Origin: Geobacter sp. DSM 9736
GTDB lineage: Bacteria; Desulfobacterota; Desulfuromonadia; Geobacterales; Geobacteraceae
DNA: 64,000 bases
Reading direction: 5' to 3'
Assembly: GCF_900187405.1 (NCBI RefSeq)
Contig: NZ_LT896716.1
Coordinates: forward strand, 1,922,501-1,986,500
Below, one piece after another: positions 17,738 to 26,447 of this stretch (positions are counted from its first letter, which is position 1; every line of letters begins with the position of its first letter). Made by a program: the position numbers and the translations under genes. The notes beneath the pieces were generated by a model. The model had not been told where the DNA came from and made no database searches. It saw only the letters and a program-made list of their open reading frames with translations.

Positions 17738-19246
17738 TCATGGACGGCTACCACCCGGAGCACTCAGCAGGTAGTTGATGGCTGCTGTCTTCTGGGCAGC
17801 AGTCAGAGACGAAGCGTTGATGGCCGCTTCGACATCGTTGTCGAGTATACCGTTATTGGACCAGTCTAAAGAATCGTAGATTAGTCGCTTAATGTAGAAG
17901 CGGTTGTGTGCGTAAGCTCCTGGATCATGAAGCACCATATTGAGGTTGAAAGCTGCCCCCATAGTGTTCCTTCCGGTATCGAAATTAGCCGGAGAGAACT
18001 TGGCCCACTTTGTAACCCGAGTACCCGCCCCGTTCGGTTGAGTAAAGAAGTAGGGATTTGAATCAAAAAAGTGGATATTTAGGACTGCCAACCTAGCTTT
18101 AAGCGCTTCGGTAGCCGCAGCAAGGCCGGCCTTCTCTGATTCAAGTTCGGCAGGAGTTGGGTTGCCTGCACCATGGCACTCGGCACAGGCCGTACTGAGA
18201 ACCGACGTTACGACGCCGTTAGCGTCTTTCTGGACAGGGAGAAATTCGTGACTCGTCGTGGTTTTCATATGACAGCCGACACATGGACCATCGCCGGTCG
18301 TCATCCCGACCTGATCATGCTGGTAGAAGGGGGGATTGTTATAACTGCGACCGGCATATTCGTAACCGCTAGCCGCATAGATAATGCCACCGGCAGTAAG
18401 GTAGTGGGAGTTTATAAAGTTAGTAGTGCCGGTGAAATTCAGGAATCCGGGGCTTTGCCTGATCGACGCTCCCGCCTCACGCCCCACATGACAGGTCAGA
18501 CATATGTTTGATTCACGTGCATCGGGATAATGGATAGACGTGACATTGGCGTATCGGGGGTTAGTAACCGCACCGACGGGTCTCCGCTCCCAGCTGTAAT
18601 CCGTGTGGCAGGTCTTGCAACCAAGAATTTCGTTTCGGCCCGTAAAAGTGGAGATCGTGACCCCGCCGGAATTGACATAGGTGACATATCCTGTGCTCGT
18701 ATGGCAGCGGACACACGGATTCCTAGTGGGCCAGTTAACGTTGTCCGTGAACGCCGGGCTGTTTATATCACCGTGGCCTGAATCGGTAAAATCTCTATTT
18801 ACCTGGATCACGGAGCTTGTGTCGTGGGGGTTGTGGCAGACACGGCATTGTTGAGCGTCCTGGGCACTGACGAACTGGGGCTGCCTGGCCGTCGTGAAGG
18901 TCGAGAAGTGCGGAGTGCCAAGACTTGTGACGGTATGACACTCAGCGCAAACAGTGTCGTTCGGGTTGTTCGTAATAGTGCCACCGTTGGGATGTCCCAT
19001 CGGCTTATGGCAGTCGGCGCAACTGGCACCGTTTTTGGTATTGTGGGCAGAGGCTCTCCATTCATCGGCAATCTGCACTCCGGTTACCGGCGAAATTTTG
19101 TTGTTGCCGTGACAACCGATGCAGGCTGCTGAAGCTCGGAACGACTCGGTTCCTCCGTCCCCAACTTCCCTGTTGTCACTGCCACAACCGGCTATGGCCA
19201 GAAAGGAAACAACAAGCCAATACATACTAAGGCGACTTTTCATCAT
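17738..19246 (-). CDS. Outer-membrane nonaheme cytochrome c lipoprotein (conduit 1)
   Basis: 502 aa. Signal peptide with lipobox LAIAGC (Cys21) and nine CxxCH heme sites: CIGCH, CADCH, CAECH, CRVCH, CVRCH, CKTCH, CLTCH, CVGCH and CAECH. After the hemes comes a heme-free tail with MGAAFN and AHNRFYIKRLIYD, shared with the paralogue at 21.4-23.1 kb. Third gene of a porin-octaheme-lipoprotein operon, the position of the outer-face cytochrome in porin-cytochrome conduits. Predicted to pass electrons out to minerals or other acceptors; substrate unknown. AAGGAGG precedes ATGATG. Confidence 0.88.
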   Translation of the reverse strand: MMKSRLSMYWLVVSFLAIAGCGSDNREVGDGGTESFRASAACIGCHGNNKISPVTGVQIADEWRASAHNTKNGASCADCHKPMGHPNGGTITNNPNDTVCAECHTVTSLGTPHFSTFTTARQPQFVSAQDAQQCRVCHNPHDTSSVIQVNRDFTDSGHGDINSPAFTDNVNWPTRNPCVRCHTSTGYVTYVNSGGVTISTFTGRNEILGCKTCHTDYSWERRPVGAVTNPRYANVTSIHYPDARESNICLTCHVGREAGASIRQSPGFLNFTGTTNFINSHYLTAGGIIYAASGYEYAGRSYNNPPFYQHDQVGMTTGDGPCVGCHMKTTTSHEFLPVQKDANGVVTSVLSTACAECHGAGNPTPAELESEKAGLAAATEALKARLAVLNIHFFDSNPYFFTQPNGAGTRVTKWAKFSPANFDTGRNTMGAAFNLNMVLHDPGAYAHNRFYIKRLIYDSLDWSNNGILDNDVEAAINASSLTAAQKTAAINYLLSAPGGSRP

Positions 19247-19267
19247 ACCCTTCCTCCTTTGAGGTAT

Positions 19268-19960
19268 TTATCTGAGTTCATGGCAGCGGCTACAGGCCCT
19301 GTCGCTTCGATCAAGAATGTTTCTTCCTTTGAAATTCTTAGGATGCGGACTAATCCCTGATCCCCCTTTCGATCTGGAACCATGACACCTTATGCACACA
19401 TCCCCCTCAGGATGACATGACTGGCAGAATTGGAGGTTACGACGCGCCTCGGAGGCGTGTTCGCTGCTCCAAATAAACGCTTGTGTGTTCCCGCTCCGCA
19501 AATGTGACTTAATCCTGAAAGAGCCTCTGGGGAATCGGCTGTGACATTCGTTGCAAAATTGCTGATCATGACAGCGGTAGCAAGTCTGTGGATTACTCAA
19601 AGCCTTTATTGGGTGAATGCTGACGAAATCGCTCCGGTGGCTTTTGGGAATGTAATCTCGCCCGTAATTCTGCGTCCTGAGATCCACATCGATCCCTCCC
19701 CCGAAATGGCAGTCGAGGCAGTATCCCTGACTGTGGCACTGAGCACAGTTTGCTCCGGCCTTGCTAGATAGAATCCGGTGGCTCCTCATCCAGTCAGCAT
19801 CGTGATTGGGGCTTACCCCTTCGGATTTATGACAATCATTGCATTCAACAATCTTCATAGAGCCATAGTCCTTGTGAGACTCTTTTTGGGCGAGTGCCTG
19901 ATGAACAAAGAGAGCCGACAGAAAGATCAGCATTGCAGCGAACAGCAGGTATTTCTTCAC
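19268..19960 (-). CDS. Periplasmic octaheme cytochrome c, OmaB-like (conduit 1)
   Basis: 230 aa. Cleavable signal peptide ending HQALAQ, then eight CxxCH sites: CNDCH, CAQCH, CLDCH, CYRCH, CNECH, CQSCH, CIRCH, CSRCH. A heme-free stretch YIPKSHRSDFVSIHPIKAL lies between sites 3 and 4. Length and heme count match the OmaB/OmaC periplasmic cytochromes of Geobacter conduits, which feed electrons through the porin. GTG start after GGGGGG, 15 bases behind the porin stop. The paralogue at 23.1-23.8 kb keeps every heme site. Confidence 0.88.
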   Translation of the reverse strand: MKKYLLFAAMLIFLSALFVHQALAQKESHKDYGSMKIVECNDCHKSEGVSPNHDADWMRSHRILSSKAGANCAQCHSQGYCLDCHFGGGIDVDLRTQNYGRDYIPKSHRSDFVSIHPIKALSNPQTCYRCHDQQFCNECHSRFPRGSFRIKSHLRSGNTQAFIWSSEHASEARRNLQFCQSCHPEGDVCIRCHGSRSKGGSGISPHPKNFKGRNILDRSDRACSRCHELR

Positions 19961-19975
19961 AGTGTACCCCCCTTT

Positions 19976-21187
19976 CTAGAAATCATAATCAAGGATAAAG
20001 CGCCCTTGTAGGTTTTCATGGTAACGCGCGTTCACATCGTCCTCGATGCGCAATGACGCAGCCAGGTTTTTTGCCATGCGGTATTTCCCACCAATCCAAT
20101 ATTTTCTGGCAATCTCATCATTGGCCAGACTGTCACGCTGGTAGACATCGAACGTGAATCCACCTGCAGCCTGCAGGTTCCTGGTAAAATCATAGGCAGC
20201 ATCCACGATGATCCCGTTGGTACTGCCGAAATAGCCCTGTCGGTTGTCATATTCAACGCTTACAAGGAGCGGGTCGATGGGGCGAAGGCTGCAACCGGCC
20301 TGATACACGTGCCCTAGCGCATCGTCACCAAAGTCTTCGTAGGTATATCCAAGATTGACTGCAAAGAGATCGCTAAACGTGTAATCGATCCGGAAAACCC
20401 CCTCCTGGTAACGATTGACGGCAAACACTGAATAGATTGAGGTCGCATCGAAGGTCGGGTAACTCTGATACCACTCTCCCGTGAGCACCAGGTTGGCTAT
20501 CGGATAATATTTCACTCCACCGAGGACCTCATTGAAAACTTCGGTAATTGCATCAAAGCGTGCATTACCGTACATCTGGAGATTATTAAGAATATACTGT
20601 TTAAGCGAAGCACCTAAAATATCACGCGAAATATCGTTTTCGTCCCACTTCCGAAGCCAACTGACTTCAAGATCTGTTTTTCGAAAGCCGACAAGCCGGG
20701 CGGCAGTACCGACAGCATAATCCCCTCCCTGACTGAGCTCGCCTCGCAAGCCAAAAATTACATCCCGCCCGCCCAAGACAGTCAGCGCTACGGGGCCTAT
20801 ATTCTTCAGATCGACCATGCCGCCGTCAACAATTGCGCTCCCTGCGGAAAGGTTAATAAACTGCCGGCCAAGGCGTACATCGATTTTGTCGTAAATATTA
20901 TTGAGGTCACCGTAGAGGTAATAAAGTCGTCCGTTCAGACCTTCACCGTTATTCAGGTCGGCTGTACCTCTTCCATACCCCTGAATAGAAAACTTTCCAG
21001 CCTGATCAATGTTTGTGATAGACAGTCGAAGATACTGAGCCAGCTCTACCTGCCGGCGGTCGATAAAATCGTTGTTGAACCAGAGTGCCTGTGTCGAGCT
21101 TCTGCCACTCACCGCGGCAGACCAGCAGGGAGTAGCGCCCAGCAGGCTGACTGCCATGATGATGCACAGCAATCGTGTCATCCGCAT
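19976..21187 (-). CDS. Outer-membrane beta-barrel porin of a porin-cytochrome conduit (conduit 1)
   Basis: 403 aa. Signal peptide ending PCWSA, then alternating amphipathic strands throughout (for example RLYYLYGDLNNIYDKIDVRLGR, FRIDYTFSDLFAVNLGYTY) and a C-terminal DYDF, the terminal-Phe signal for barrel assembly. No heme sites. It is much shorter than OmbB (over 700 aa) and nearer in size to the porins of other Geobacter conduits. First gene of the operon; GGAGG lies eight bases before ATG 21187 and a sigma-70 promoter lies 54 bases further up. Confidence 0.82.
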   Translation of the reverse strand: MRMTRLLCIIMAVSLLGATPCWSAAVSGRSSTQALWFNNDFIDRRQVELAQYLRLSITNIDQAGKFSIQGYGRGTADLNNGEGLNGRLYYLYGDLNNIYDKIDVRLGRQFINLSAGSAIVDGGMVDLKNIGPVALTVLGGRDVIFGLRGELSQGGDYAVGTAARLVGFRKTDLEVSWLRKWDENDISRDILGASLKQYILNNLQMYGNARFDAITEVFNEVLGGVKYYPIANLVLTGEWYQSYPTFDATSIYSVFAVNRYQEGVFRIDYTFSDLFAVNLGYTYEDFGDDALGHVYQAGCSLRPIDPLLVSVEYDNRQGYFGSTNGIIVDAAYDFTRNLQAAGGFTFDVYQRDSLANDEIARKYWIGGKYRMAKNLAASLRIEDDVNARYHENLQGRFILDYDF

Positions 21188-21240
21188 CTGGCTGACCTCC
21201 TTTCGCATTCGCACGCCAATTTATTTTCTTACTGCCGACA

Positions 21241-21268
21241 ATTGTAAGAGGGGAATGTTGGATGTCAA
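21241..21268 (-). promoter_or_regulatory. Sigma-70 promoter of conduit operon 1
   Basis: Minus strand TTGACA, 16 bases, TACAAT: a perfect -35 and a five-of-six -10. The start would be near 21233, giving a leader of about 46 bases to the porin ATG. Confidence 0.8.
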
Positions 21269-21352
21269 TAGATGGGCAGAAGGAATATTTTCTAACTAAA
21301 GAGGGTGGGATAGAGCTTCCTGAACCTGGCTCAAGGAATTAGGAACCGCGGG

Positions 21353-21382
21353 CAAAAAAAAGCCCCAAATTTCTTTGGGGCT
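21353..21382 (-). terminator. Terminator of conduit operon 2
   Basis: Minus strand AGCCCCAAA-GAAA-TTTGGGGCT followed by nine T, 34 bases after the stop of the second lipoprotein cytochrome. It shows the two conduit sets are separate transcription units. Confidence 0.9.
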
Positions 21383-21415
21383 AGATACTGCATTAAAGAG
21401 ACTTAGCTGTGAGTA

Positions 21416-23092
21416 TTAGCGTCTGTACCACTGGTTCGGAACACTGCGGTATCTCAGCAGTTCGGATTTAAGGGAACTAATCGAGACATCAGTGGCCACC
21501 CCTGATTTGGGGTCTGTGAAGGTAAAGGTCGGCTTTGATGTAGAATAGGCCGAGAATGAAATAATGCTGTTCGGGTCGGCCTGGCCATTAGTTCCACCCG
21601 CAAGGTTGTTAGCGGAAGAGAATGAATAAGTGTTGGACCCGGTCTGCAGGTATTGGATAGCATCGGTGATGAGGCGCTTGGCGAAGGTCCGGTTATGTGC
21701 ATGTGCTCCGCCCTCGGCTGCTACGAATTTGTAGTTGAAAGCAGCCCCCATGTTCTTGGCACCGGTCCCACCAGTAGGTCCGACAGTGGTCCAGTTTTTG
21801 ATGGCAGTCGTGCCGCCATCAGCAGTGTAGAAGTAAGGATGCGCAGAACCGTAGAAGATCCCTTTCTGGGCCAACTCATACTTGTAGAAGTCGAGGAAAC
21901 GGGCAAATATAGCCTTTTGATGCTCGTTTTCTTCCAGAATCGTTGGTTCGCCTAGGGCAGGAGTATGACAACCGTAGCAGCCGCCTGCTCCATTTGTCAG
22001 GTCTGCGACTTCAAATGGATCGAACGTATGCGTGCTGTTGCCAACGGGGCCCAAGTGACATGCAACGCAGGCGCCATTTGTCCCGGTGCCGTTGTAGTTG
22101 CCTATACCGATTTGCGAATGGCTATTAGTGCTCTGATACTTCGCATTGGAGGTGTAGTAACGGAACCCTGACTTGGAGAACAACATAGCTGCAGCAGGGA
22201 AGTAATGCGGGTTTTTGAAGCTCGCATTGGTAAAATTGGTAATGGAAGTTACGCTATCTCCGCTCTCACGCCCAGAGTGGCAGGGAATGCAGAGGTTTGA
22301 TGCTCCGGAATCAACATACTCTACCCTTGCGCCATTATACTTGTATGATGCAGTGAAAGCATCGGCAGGGCGGAGGTTATTTGCACTGAACTCAGAGGTG
22401 GAATGGCAGGCTTTGCATGCGATAACCTCGCGGGTCATGTCGCCAGCCGCAGCGAATCCTGTGGTGGGAGCAGTTTCAAACTCCGAATTGGCAAATCTTA
22501 TGTAACCGGTCGTGGTATGACAACGGCTGCACGCTGCGCGGGAGTCGATTCCGAAAGACTCTTCAGCGAATGCAAGAGCATTCACGTTACCGTGCCCTTC
22601 TGCCCAGTCTTCATGTATCTGGGTCGATACGGGGCTGTGAGCGCTGTGGCAGAAGGTACAATCTACGTTAGGAGTCACGTAGCTTGCGGGAGAAGCTTCA
22701 TCAACACCGGGTTTTGCCGTTGTGTAGTGGGCGGCGTCAAGAGGAGCATTCTCCTGGTGGCAGGTAAAGCAGCCACCGCCAAATTCTGCCGGGTTAGCAT
22801 AGGGCAGGGGTCCGACACCGAAATGCATCGAGCCGCCGCCGTGGCACCCCTGACAGTCGGCCGTATTCTGGCTCAACCTGTAATGCAGGGACTGCTCTAC
22901 CTGAGTACGGATTACCTGGCCGCTGACAGGATCGGTCTGACCTGCATGACATGTAGTAGCAAAGCATGATGACGGTGATACCCTTTCAGCAACGACTGCA
23001 CCGTTTTTGTTGTCGGTGCCGCAGCCGCCAAGTGCTGCCGCTACGACGACTGTAGCTGTTGCTGTCACAAACGATTGCAAAGTTTTCCTCAT
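21416..23092 (-). CDS. Outer-membrane nonaheme cytochrome c lipoprotein with one CX4CH site (conduit 2)
   Basis: 558 aa. Lipobox ALGGC (Cys24). Heme sites in order: CFATTCH (a CX4CH site), then CQGCH, CFTCH, CTFCH, CSRCH, CKACH, CIPCH, CVACH and CYGCH. The first site aligns with CIGCH of the conduit 1 paralogue. It also shares HPYFYT, NMGAAFN and AHNRTFAKRLITD with it, and adds about 55 C-terminal residues rich in Ser/Thr. GGGAGG lies six bases before the ATG at 23092; an earlier in-frame start would fall in the octaheme gene. Predicted outer-face cytochrome of the second conduit. Confidence 0.88.
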   Translation of the reverse strand: MRKTLQSFVTATATVVVAAALGGCGTDNKNGAVVAERVSPSSCFATTCHAGQTDPVSGQVIRTQVEQSLHYRLSQNTADCQGCHGGGSMHFGVGPLPYANPAEFGGGCFTCHQENAPLDAAHYTTAKPGVDEASPASYVTPNVDCTFCHSAHSPVSTQIHEDWAEGHGNVNALAFAEESFGIDSRAACSRCHTTTGYIRFANSEFETAPTTGFAAAGDMTREVIACKACHSTSEFSANNLRPADAFTASYKYNGARVEYVDSGASNLCIPCHSGRESGDSVTSITNFTNASFKNPHYFPAAAMLFSKSGFRYYTSNAKYQSTNSHSQIGIGNYNGTGTNGACVACHLGPVGNSTHTFDPFEVADLTNGAGGCYGCHTPALGEPTILEENEHQKAIFARFLDFYKYELAQKGIFYGSAHPYFYTADGGTTAIKNWTTVGPTGGTGAKNMGAAFNYKFVAAEGGAHAHNRTFAKRLITDAIQYLQTGSNTYSFSSANNLAGGTNGQADPNSIISFSAYSTSKPTFTFTDPKSGVATDVSISSLKSELLRYRSVPNQWYRR

Positions 23093-23109
23093 CTTTTCCT
23101 CCCTTTGGT

Positions 23110-23808
23110 TTAGTAGGTCGTGTGGCATTTAACGCAGACCTTGCTACCTGCTTTGTTTTTGAAATTTCCACTTATGGACTTCCAGTTCTTCGGATGCGGA
23201 TTGGTTCTCCCTTGCGCATGGCACTGGATGCAAACATCGCCTTGTGGGTGACAGCTCTGGCATGACTGCAGGTTGCGCCTGGCTTCGCGAGCGTGTTCAA
23301 GTGTGATAACGGCATTTTGACTGTATGCCTGGTTGTTAAGCCCGTTCATCATGTGCGACTTGATACGCATGTTCCCTTTCGGGAAGCGGTCATGACAGGC
23401 GTTGCAGAACTTCTGGTCATGGCAGCGGTAGCAGGTCTGCGGATTGTCGAGTGCCTTTATCGGGTGAATTGTGATGAAATCACTTCGATGGCTCTTCGGG
23501 ATATAATCCCTGCCGAAGTTGCTGACGCTCAGGTCGGCTTCGATTCCACCCCCCTGATGACAATCGAGACAGAATGACTGTTGATGGCACTGACCGCAGT
23601 TATTGCCGGCTTTGCTGGCAAGGGAGCGATGGCTGCGAATCCAGTCGGAATCGTGATTGGGCGAAACGCCTTCCGACTTGTGGCAGCTGTTGCAATCAGT
23701 TATTTTAGAGTCCGCGTATTCCTTGTGTGGCTGCTTCTGGGCCGTCGCCTGATTGACGTAAAGGACGGTCATCATCAGCAGCATGCCTGCAAACAACAGT
23801 TTCCTCAC
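23110..23808 (-). CDS. Periplasmic octaheme cytochrome c, OmaB-like (conduit 2)
   Basis: 232 aa with signal peptide ending NQATAQ and eight CxxCH sites: CNSCH, CGQCH, CLDCH, CYRCH, CNACH, CQSCH, CIQCH, CVKCH. It aligns end to end with the conduit 1 protein, including CHKSEGVSPNHD, YIPKSHRSDF and IHPIKAL. The GTG start and the AAAGGGGGGT in front of it are also conserved between the copies. Predicted to relay electrons from periplasmic carriers into the conduit. Confidence 0.88.
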   Translation of the reverse strand: MRKLLFAGMLLMMTVLYVNQATAQKQPHKEYADSKITDCNSCHKSEGVSPNHDSDWIRSHRSLASKAGNNCGQCHQQSFCLDCHQGGGIEADLSVSNFGRDYIPKSHRSDFITIHPIKALDNPQTCYRCHDQKFCNACHDRFPKGNMRIKSHMMNGLNNQAYSQNAVITLEHAREARRNLQSCQSCHPQGDVCIQCHAQGRTNPHPKNWKSISGNFKNKAGSKVCVKCHTTY

Positions 23809-23823
23809 AATGGCACCCCCTTT

Positions 23824-25041
23824 CTAAAAGTCATAGTCGAACGTCACACGTCCGGATACATTGCTGCTGTAACGCTCATTGACATCGTTCTGAATGCGGC
23901 CGGAGAGGGCCATGTTATTGGCAATCTTGTATTTGCCACCCGCCCAGTAGCGACGGGCAATCTCGTCACCTGTCAAAGCATCCCGCTCGTACACATCATA
24001 GTTAAACCCTGCAGCAACTTGTGCCACCTTGGTGATGTCGTACGCTGCATCGATGATGACGCCATCGAGGCTGCCGTAGTACCCGGAGCGCTTGTCATAC
24101 TCCAGGTTGACCCTGAGAGGCTCGATCGGCCGCACCCCTACCCCCGCGAAGTAAACATCCGCATGGGCGCCGTCACCATATCCCTGCCTGTTGTACCCAC
24201 CATTGACGGCGACTTTGTCATTAATGGTGTAGTCAACCCTGAAAACGCCCTCAGCATACCGATTTACGGCAAAGACGGAGTAAATTGAGGTGGTGTCGAA
24301 CTGAGGATAGCTCTGGAAATACTCGGCAGTGAGAATCAGGTCGGATGTCGGGTAATACCGTACCCCCGCCTGAACTTCATTGAACGTTTCCGAGGGGAGA
24401 TCGTAGCGTGCATTCCCGTATACCTGCAGATTGTTGAACAGGTACTGTTTTCCCATCACCCCGATAATATCGCGGGAGATGTCGCCGCCATCCCATTTGC
24501 GGAACCAGCTTACTTCCAGATCTGTCTTCTGGAAACCGGTCAGGTAAGCACCGAGACCGAGAACGGTATTCGTTGCATCACCGATTTCACCGTTGAGTCC
24601 GAAAACTACATCTCGTCCGCCAAGTACCGTGAAGGCAACGGGGCCAACGTTTTTGAGATCGACCTGTGCACCGTCCATTATGGCACTGCCTGCAGCCAGG
24701 TTCACAAACTGGCGTCCGGCCCGCACGTCCAGTTTGTCATAGAGATCCCGATATTCGCCATACAGGTAGTAGAGTCGACCATTCAACCCTTCGCCGTTAG
24801 AGAGGTCCTGGGAAGCCCTTCCATAGCCGTGAATGGAGAACTTCCCTGCCTTGTCGATATTGGTGATCGACAGCCGAAGATACTCGGCCAACTCCGTCTG
24901 ACGCTGATCGTTCAGCCACTCATTGTTGAAAGAGAGAAACTGCGTGGAACTTCTACCATGTATTTCTGCCGACCAGGCCGTCGTCGTTGACGCCAACGAG
25001 GCCATGAGGAGAAACATTCGTGCAGCGGATTTAATCCCCAT
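23824..25041 (-). CDS. Outer-membrane beta-barrel porin of a porin-cytochrome conduit (conduit 2)
   Basis: 405 aa paralogue of the porin at 20-21.2 kb. Signal peptide ending TAWSA; GRSSTQFLSFNN, RLYYLYGEYRDLYDKLDVR and VLGGRDVVFGL match the first copy; the C-terminus is again DYDF. No hemes. AGGAGG lies seven bases before ATG 25041. First gene of the second conduit operon. Confidence 0.82.
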   Translation of the reverse strand: MGIKSAARMFLLMASLASTTTAWSAEIHGRSSTQFLSFNNEWLNDQRQTELAEYLRLSITNIDKAGKFSIHGYGRASQDLSNGEGLNGRLYYLYGEYRDLYDKLDVRAGRQFVNLAAGSAIMDGAQVDLKNVGPVAFTVLGGRDVVFGLNGEIGDATNTVLGLGAYLTGFQKTDLEVSWFRKWDGGDISRDIIGVMGKQYLFNNLQVYGNARYDLPSETFNEVQAGVRYYPTSDLILTAEYFQSYPQFDTTSIYSVFAVNRYAEGVFRVDYTINDKVAVNGGYNRQGYGDGAHADVYFAGVGVRPIEPLRVNLEYDKRSGYYGSLDGVIIDAAYDITKVAQVAAGFNYDVYERDALTGDEIARRYWAGGKYKIANNMALSGRIQNDVNERYSSNVSGRVTFDYDF

Positions 25042-25217
25042 CAAACAACCTCCTTTCTCGCTGAATCGTAACTGTGGCAACGCATTTGAACCAAACCGTC
25101 CCCCTTTCTTGGAATTATTTTTCGAATCCTTTTCCAGATTCCGTCCTGGATTGGAAATGAATCTTTCCGAAGCCCTTTTACGATATCGGCTAGTAGCGCT
25201 AGGGGTTTAGAAAAAAC

Positions 25218-25236
25218 TACAGAAAATATTTCTGTA
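25218..25236. repeat. Perfect 19-base palindrome, possible operator
   Basis: TACAGAAA-ATA-TTTCTGTA, two perfect 8-base arms around three bases. It lies about 180 bases upstream of the second porin. A related core (AGAAAATATT) lies just upstream of the -35 of conduit operon 1, near 21284-21296. Confidence 0.5.
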
Positions 25237-25321
25237 CAATATCATTGAGGAAAATCCGTGCCACCAGGTAGTGGTTCAACAACATGAAGAGGCGGAAACT
25301 TGTACCCGCTTTGTAACCCTC

Positions 25322-25337
25322 AGCAAGTAACATGCCC
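25322..25337 (-). promoter_or_regulatory. Candidate sigma-54 promoter of conduit operon 2
   Basis: Minus strand GGGCATGTTACTTGCT against the consensus TGGCACGNNNNTTGCW. The invariant GG and GC are 10 bases apart, the -12 half is perfect and the -24 half is 5 of 7. The leader to the porin ATG would be about 270 bases. Confidence 0.4.
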
Positions 25338-25599
25338 CAAGCTTTTCTAATCGCTGGTATTTAAGGGAGGGAATAGGAACGCCACGCGCTGATAGGCTGG
25401 AGAGGATTATGCGCCTAAAACGGCGCCGGGGAAATTATTCAAATCTAATCTTTATCGAAGCTTATTTTGACGAATCAAAAAACCGGAAGTCAATTTACCG
25501 ACACCATTTCAGGAGAGAGCGTTCACAAGAGCTACTTTTGGGTTGGCACGGAGGGGTTTGTTACATTTTTTGCATTTCTTGCTGTCTAAGTGCCGCAGG

Positions 25600-26436
25600 T
25601 CAACGTTCTTGCTTCATTCTGAGCGCCTCGTCATAAACCTCGCTTCGCGGGCTCCCCGTTTCGAGGGCAACCCGCCGCACGGCATCTTTAACCGACAGCC
25701 CTTCCGTCTCGATGTACCGGAGGAGCAGGTCCGCAACCGCTGGCCCCTCGGCGGGGGCCGCTTCCTCTGCGGGCATTACGAGGAGCACCACCTCTCCCCT
25801 CACCGTCCCTTTCTGAAAACGCTCACGTAAGGTGGAGATCGTACCTCGCGCAAACTCCTCGTGGATCTTGGTCAGCTCACGGGCAACAACCGCCTGCCGG
25901 TCTCCGTACAGCTCAAACAGATCTAGAAGCGTGTCCGCAAGACGGTTTGGAGATTCGTAGAAGATTAGGACGCGGCGCTCACCCGCAACGGCGGCGAGCT
26001 TTTCGCGGCGCCTGCTTCGCCGGTTGGGAAGGAACCCTTCGAAGACGAAGGCATCGGTCGGAAGACCTGCCGCGGACAGCGCGGCGATGGCGGCACAGGC
26101 ACCGGGAACCGGCACCACAGGAATCTGTGCTTCTACCGCATCCCGGACCAACTGGTAGCCTGGGTCGGAGATACAGGGGGTTCCGGCATCGGAGATGAGG
26201 GCGACCGACAGCCCTTCCCTCAACCGGTCGAGGATGTAGTCCCCCTTTAATGTCTTGTTATGGTCGAAATATGATGTAAGGGGCCGGGAAATGCCATAGT
26301 GGGCGAGGAGCTTACGGGAGTGGCGGGTATCTTCGGCTGCTATGAGGTCAGCTTCCCGCAGAATGCGTATGGCGCGATACGTAATATCTTCGAGATTACC
26401 GATCGGGGTAGCAACGATATAGAGGGTACCGGGCAT
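25600..26436 (-). CDS. rsmI: 16S rRNA 2'-O-ribose C1402 methyltransferase
   Basis: 278 aa. The N-terminal GTLYIVATPIGNLEDITYRA and AEDTRHSRKLL are RsmI signatures; the SAM-binding SDAGTPCISDPG and PVPGACAAIAALSAAG are intact, and the C-terminal SVKDAVRRVALETGSPRSEVY helix is typical. RsmI modifies the ribosomal decoding centre. It follows nadE by 11 bases, so the three genes from 28.1 kb down are probably one operon. Confidence 0.95.
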   Translation of the reverse strand: MPGTLYIVATPIGNLEDITYRAIRILREADLIAAEDTRHSRKLLAHYGISRPLTSYFDHNKTLKGDYILDRLREGLSVALISDAGTPCISDPGYQLVRDAVEAQIPVVPVPGACAAIAALSAAGLPTDAFVFEGFLPNRRSRRREKLAAVAGERRVLIFYESPNRLADTLLDLFELYGDRQAVVARELTKIHEEFARGTISTLRERFQKGTVRGEVVLLVMPAEEAAPAEGPAVADLLLRYIETEGLSVKDAVRRVALETGSPRSEVYDEALRMKQER

Positions 26437-26447
26437 CTGAGTTCCCT

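Larger units (their letters stand above)
25042..25599. other. 558-base non-coding region upstream of conduit operon 2
   Basis: No convincing gene on either strand; short reading frames here lack ribosome sites and family motifs. It holds a candidate sigma-54 promoter (25322-25337) and a 19-base palindrome (25218-25236). A GCGCC-TAAAAC-GGCGC hairpin lies near 25411-25426. No clear terminator for rsmI is seen. Confidence 0.6.

Noticed and set aside
25238-25262. A TGGCACGGATTTTCC string as a sigma-54 promoter
   Set aside because: The -24 half is perfect, but the invariant G of the -12 GC is replaced by C; the site at 25322-25337 fits better.
25042-25599. GEMM (c-di-GMP/cGAMP) riboswitch in front of the second conduit operon
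   Set aside because: Such riboswitches precede some Geobacter cytochromes, so I looked for the GGGCAAACC and ACGCAAAG core motifs; neither is present on either strand.
25409-25636. 75-codon plus-strand frame upstream of rsmI's 3' end
   Set aside because: No Shine-Dalgarno, no recognisable protein features, and it runs into the antisense strand of rsmI.
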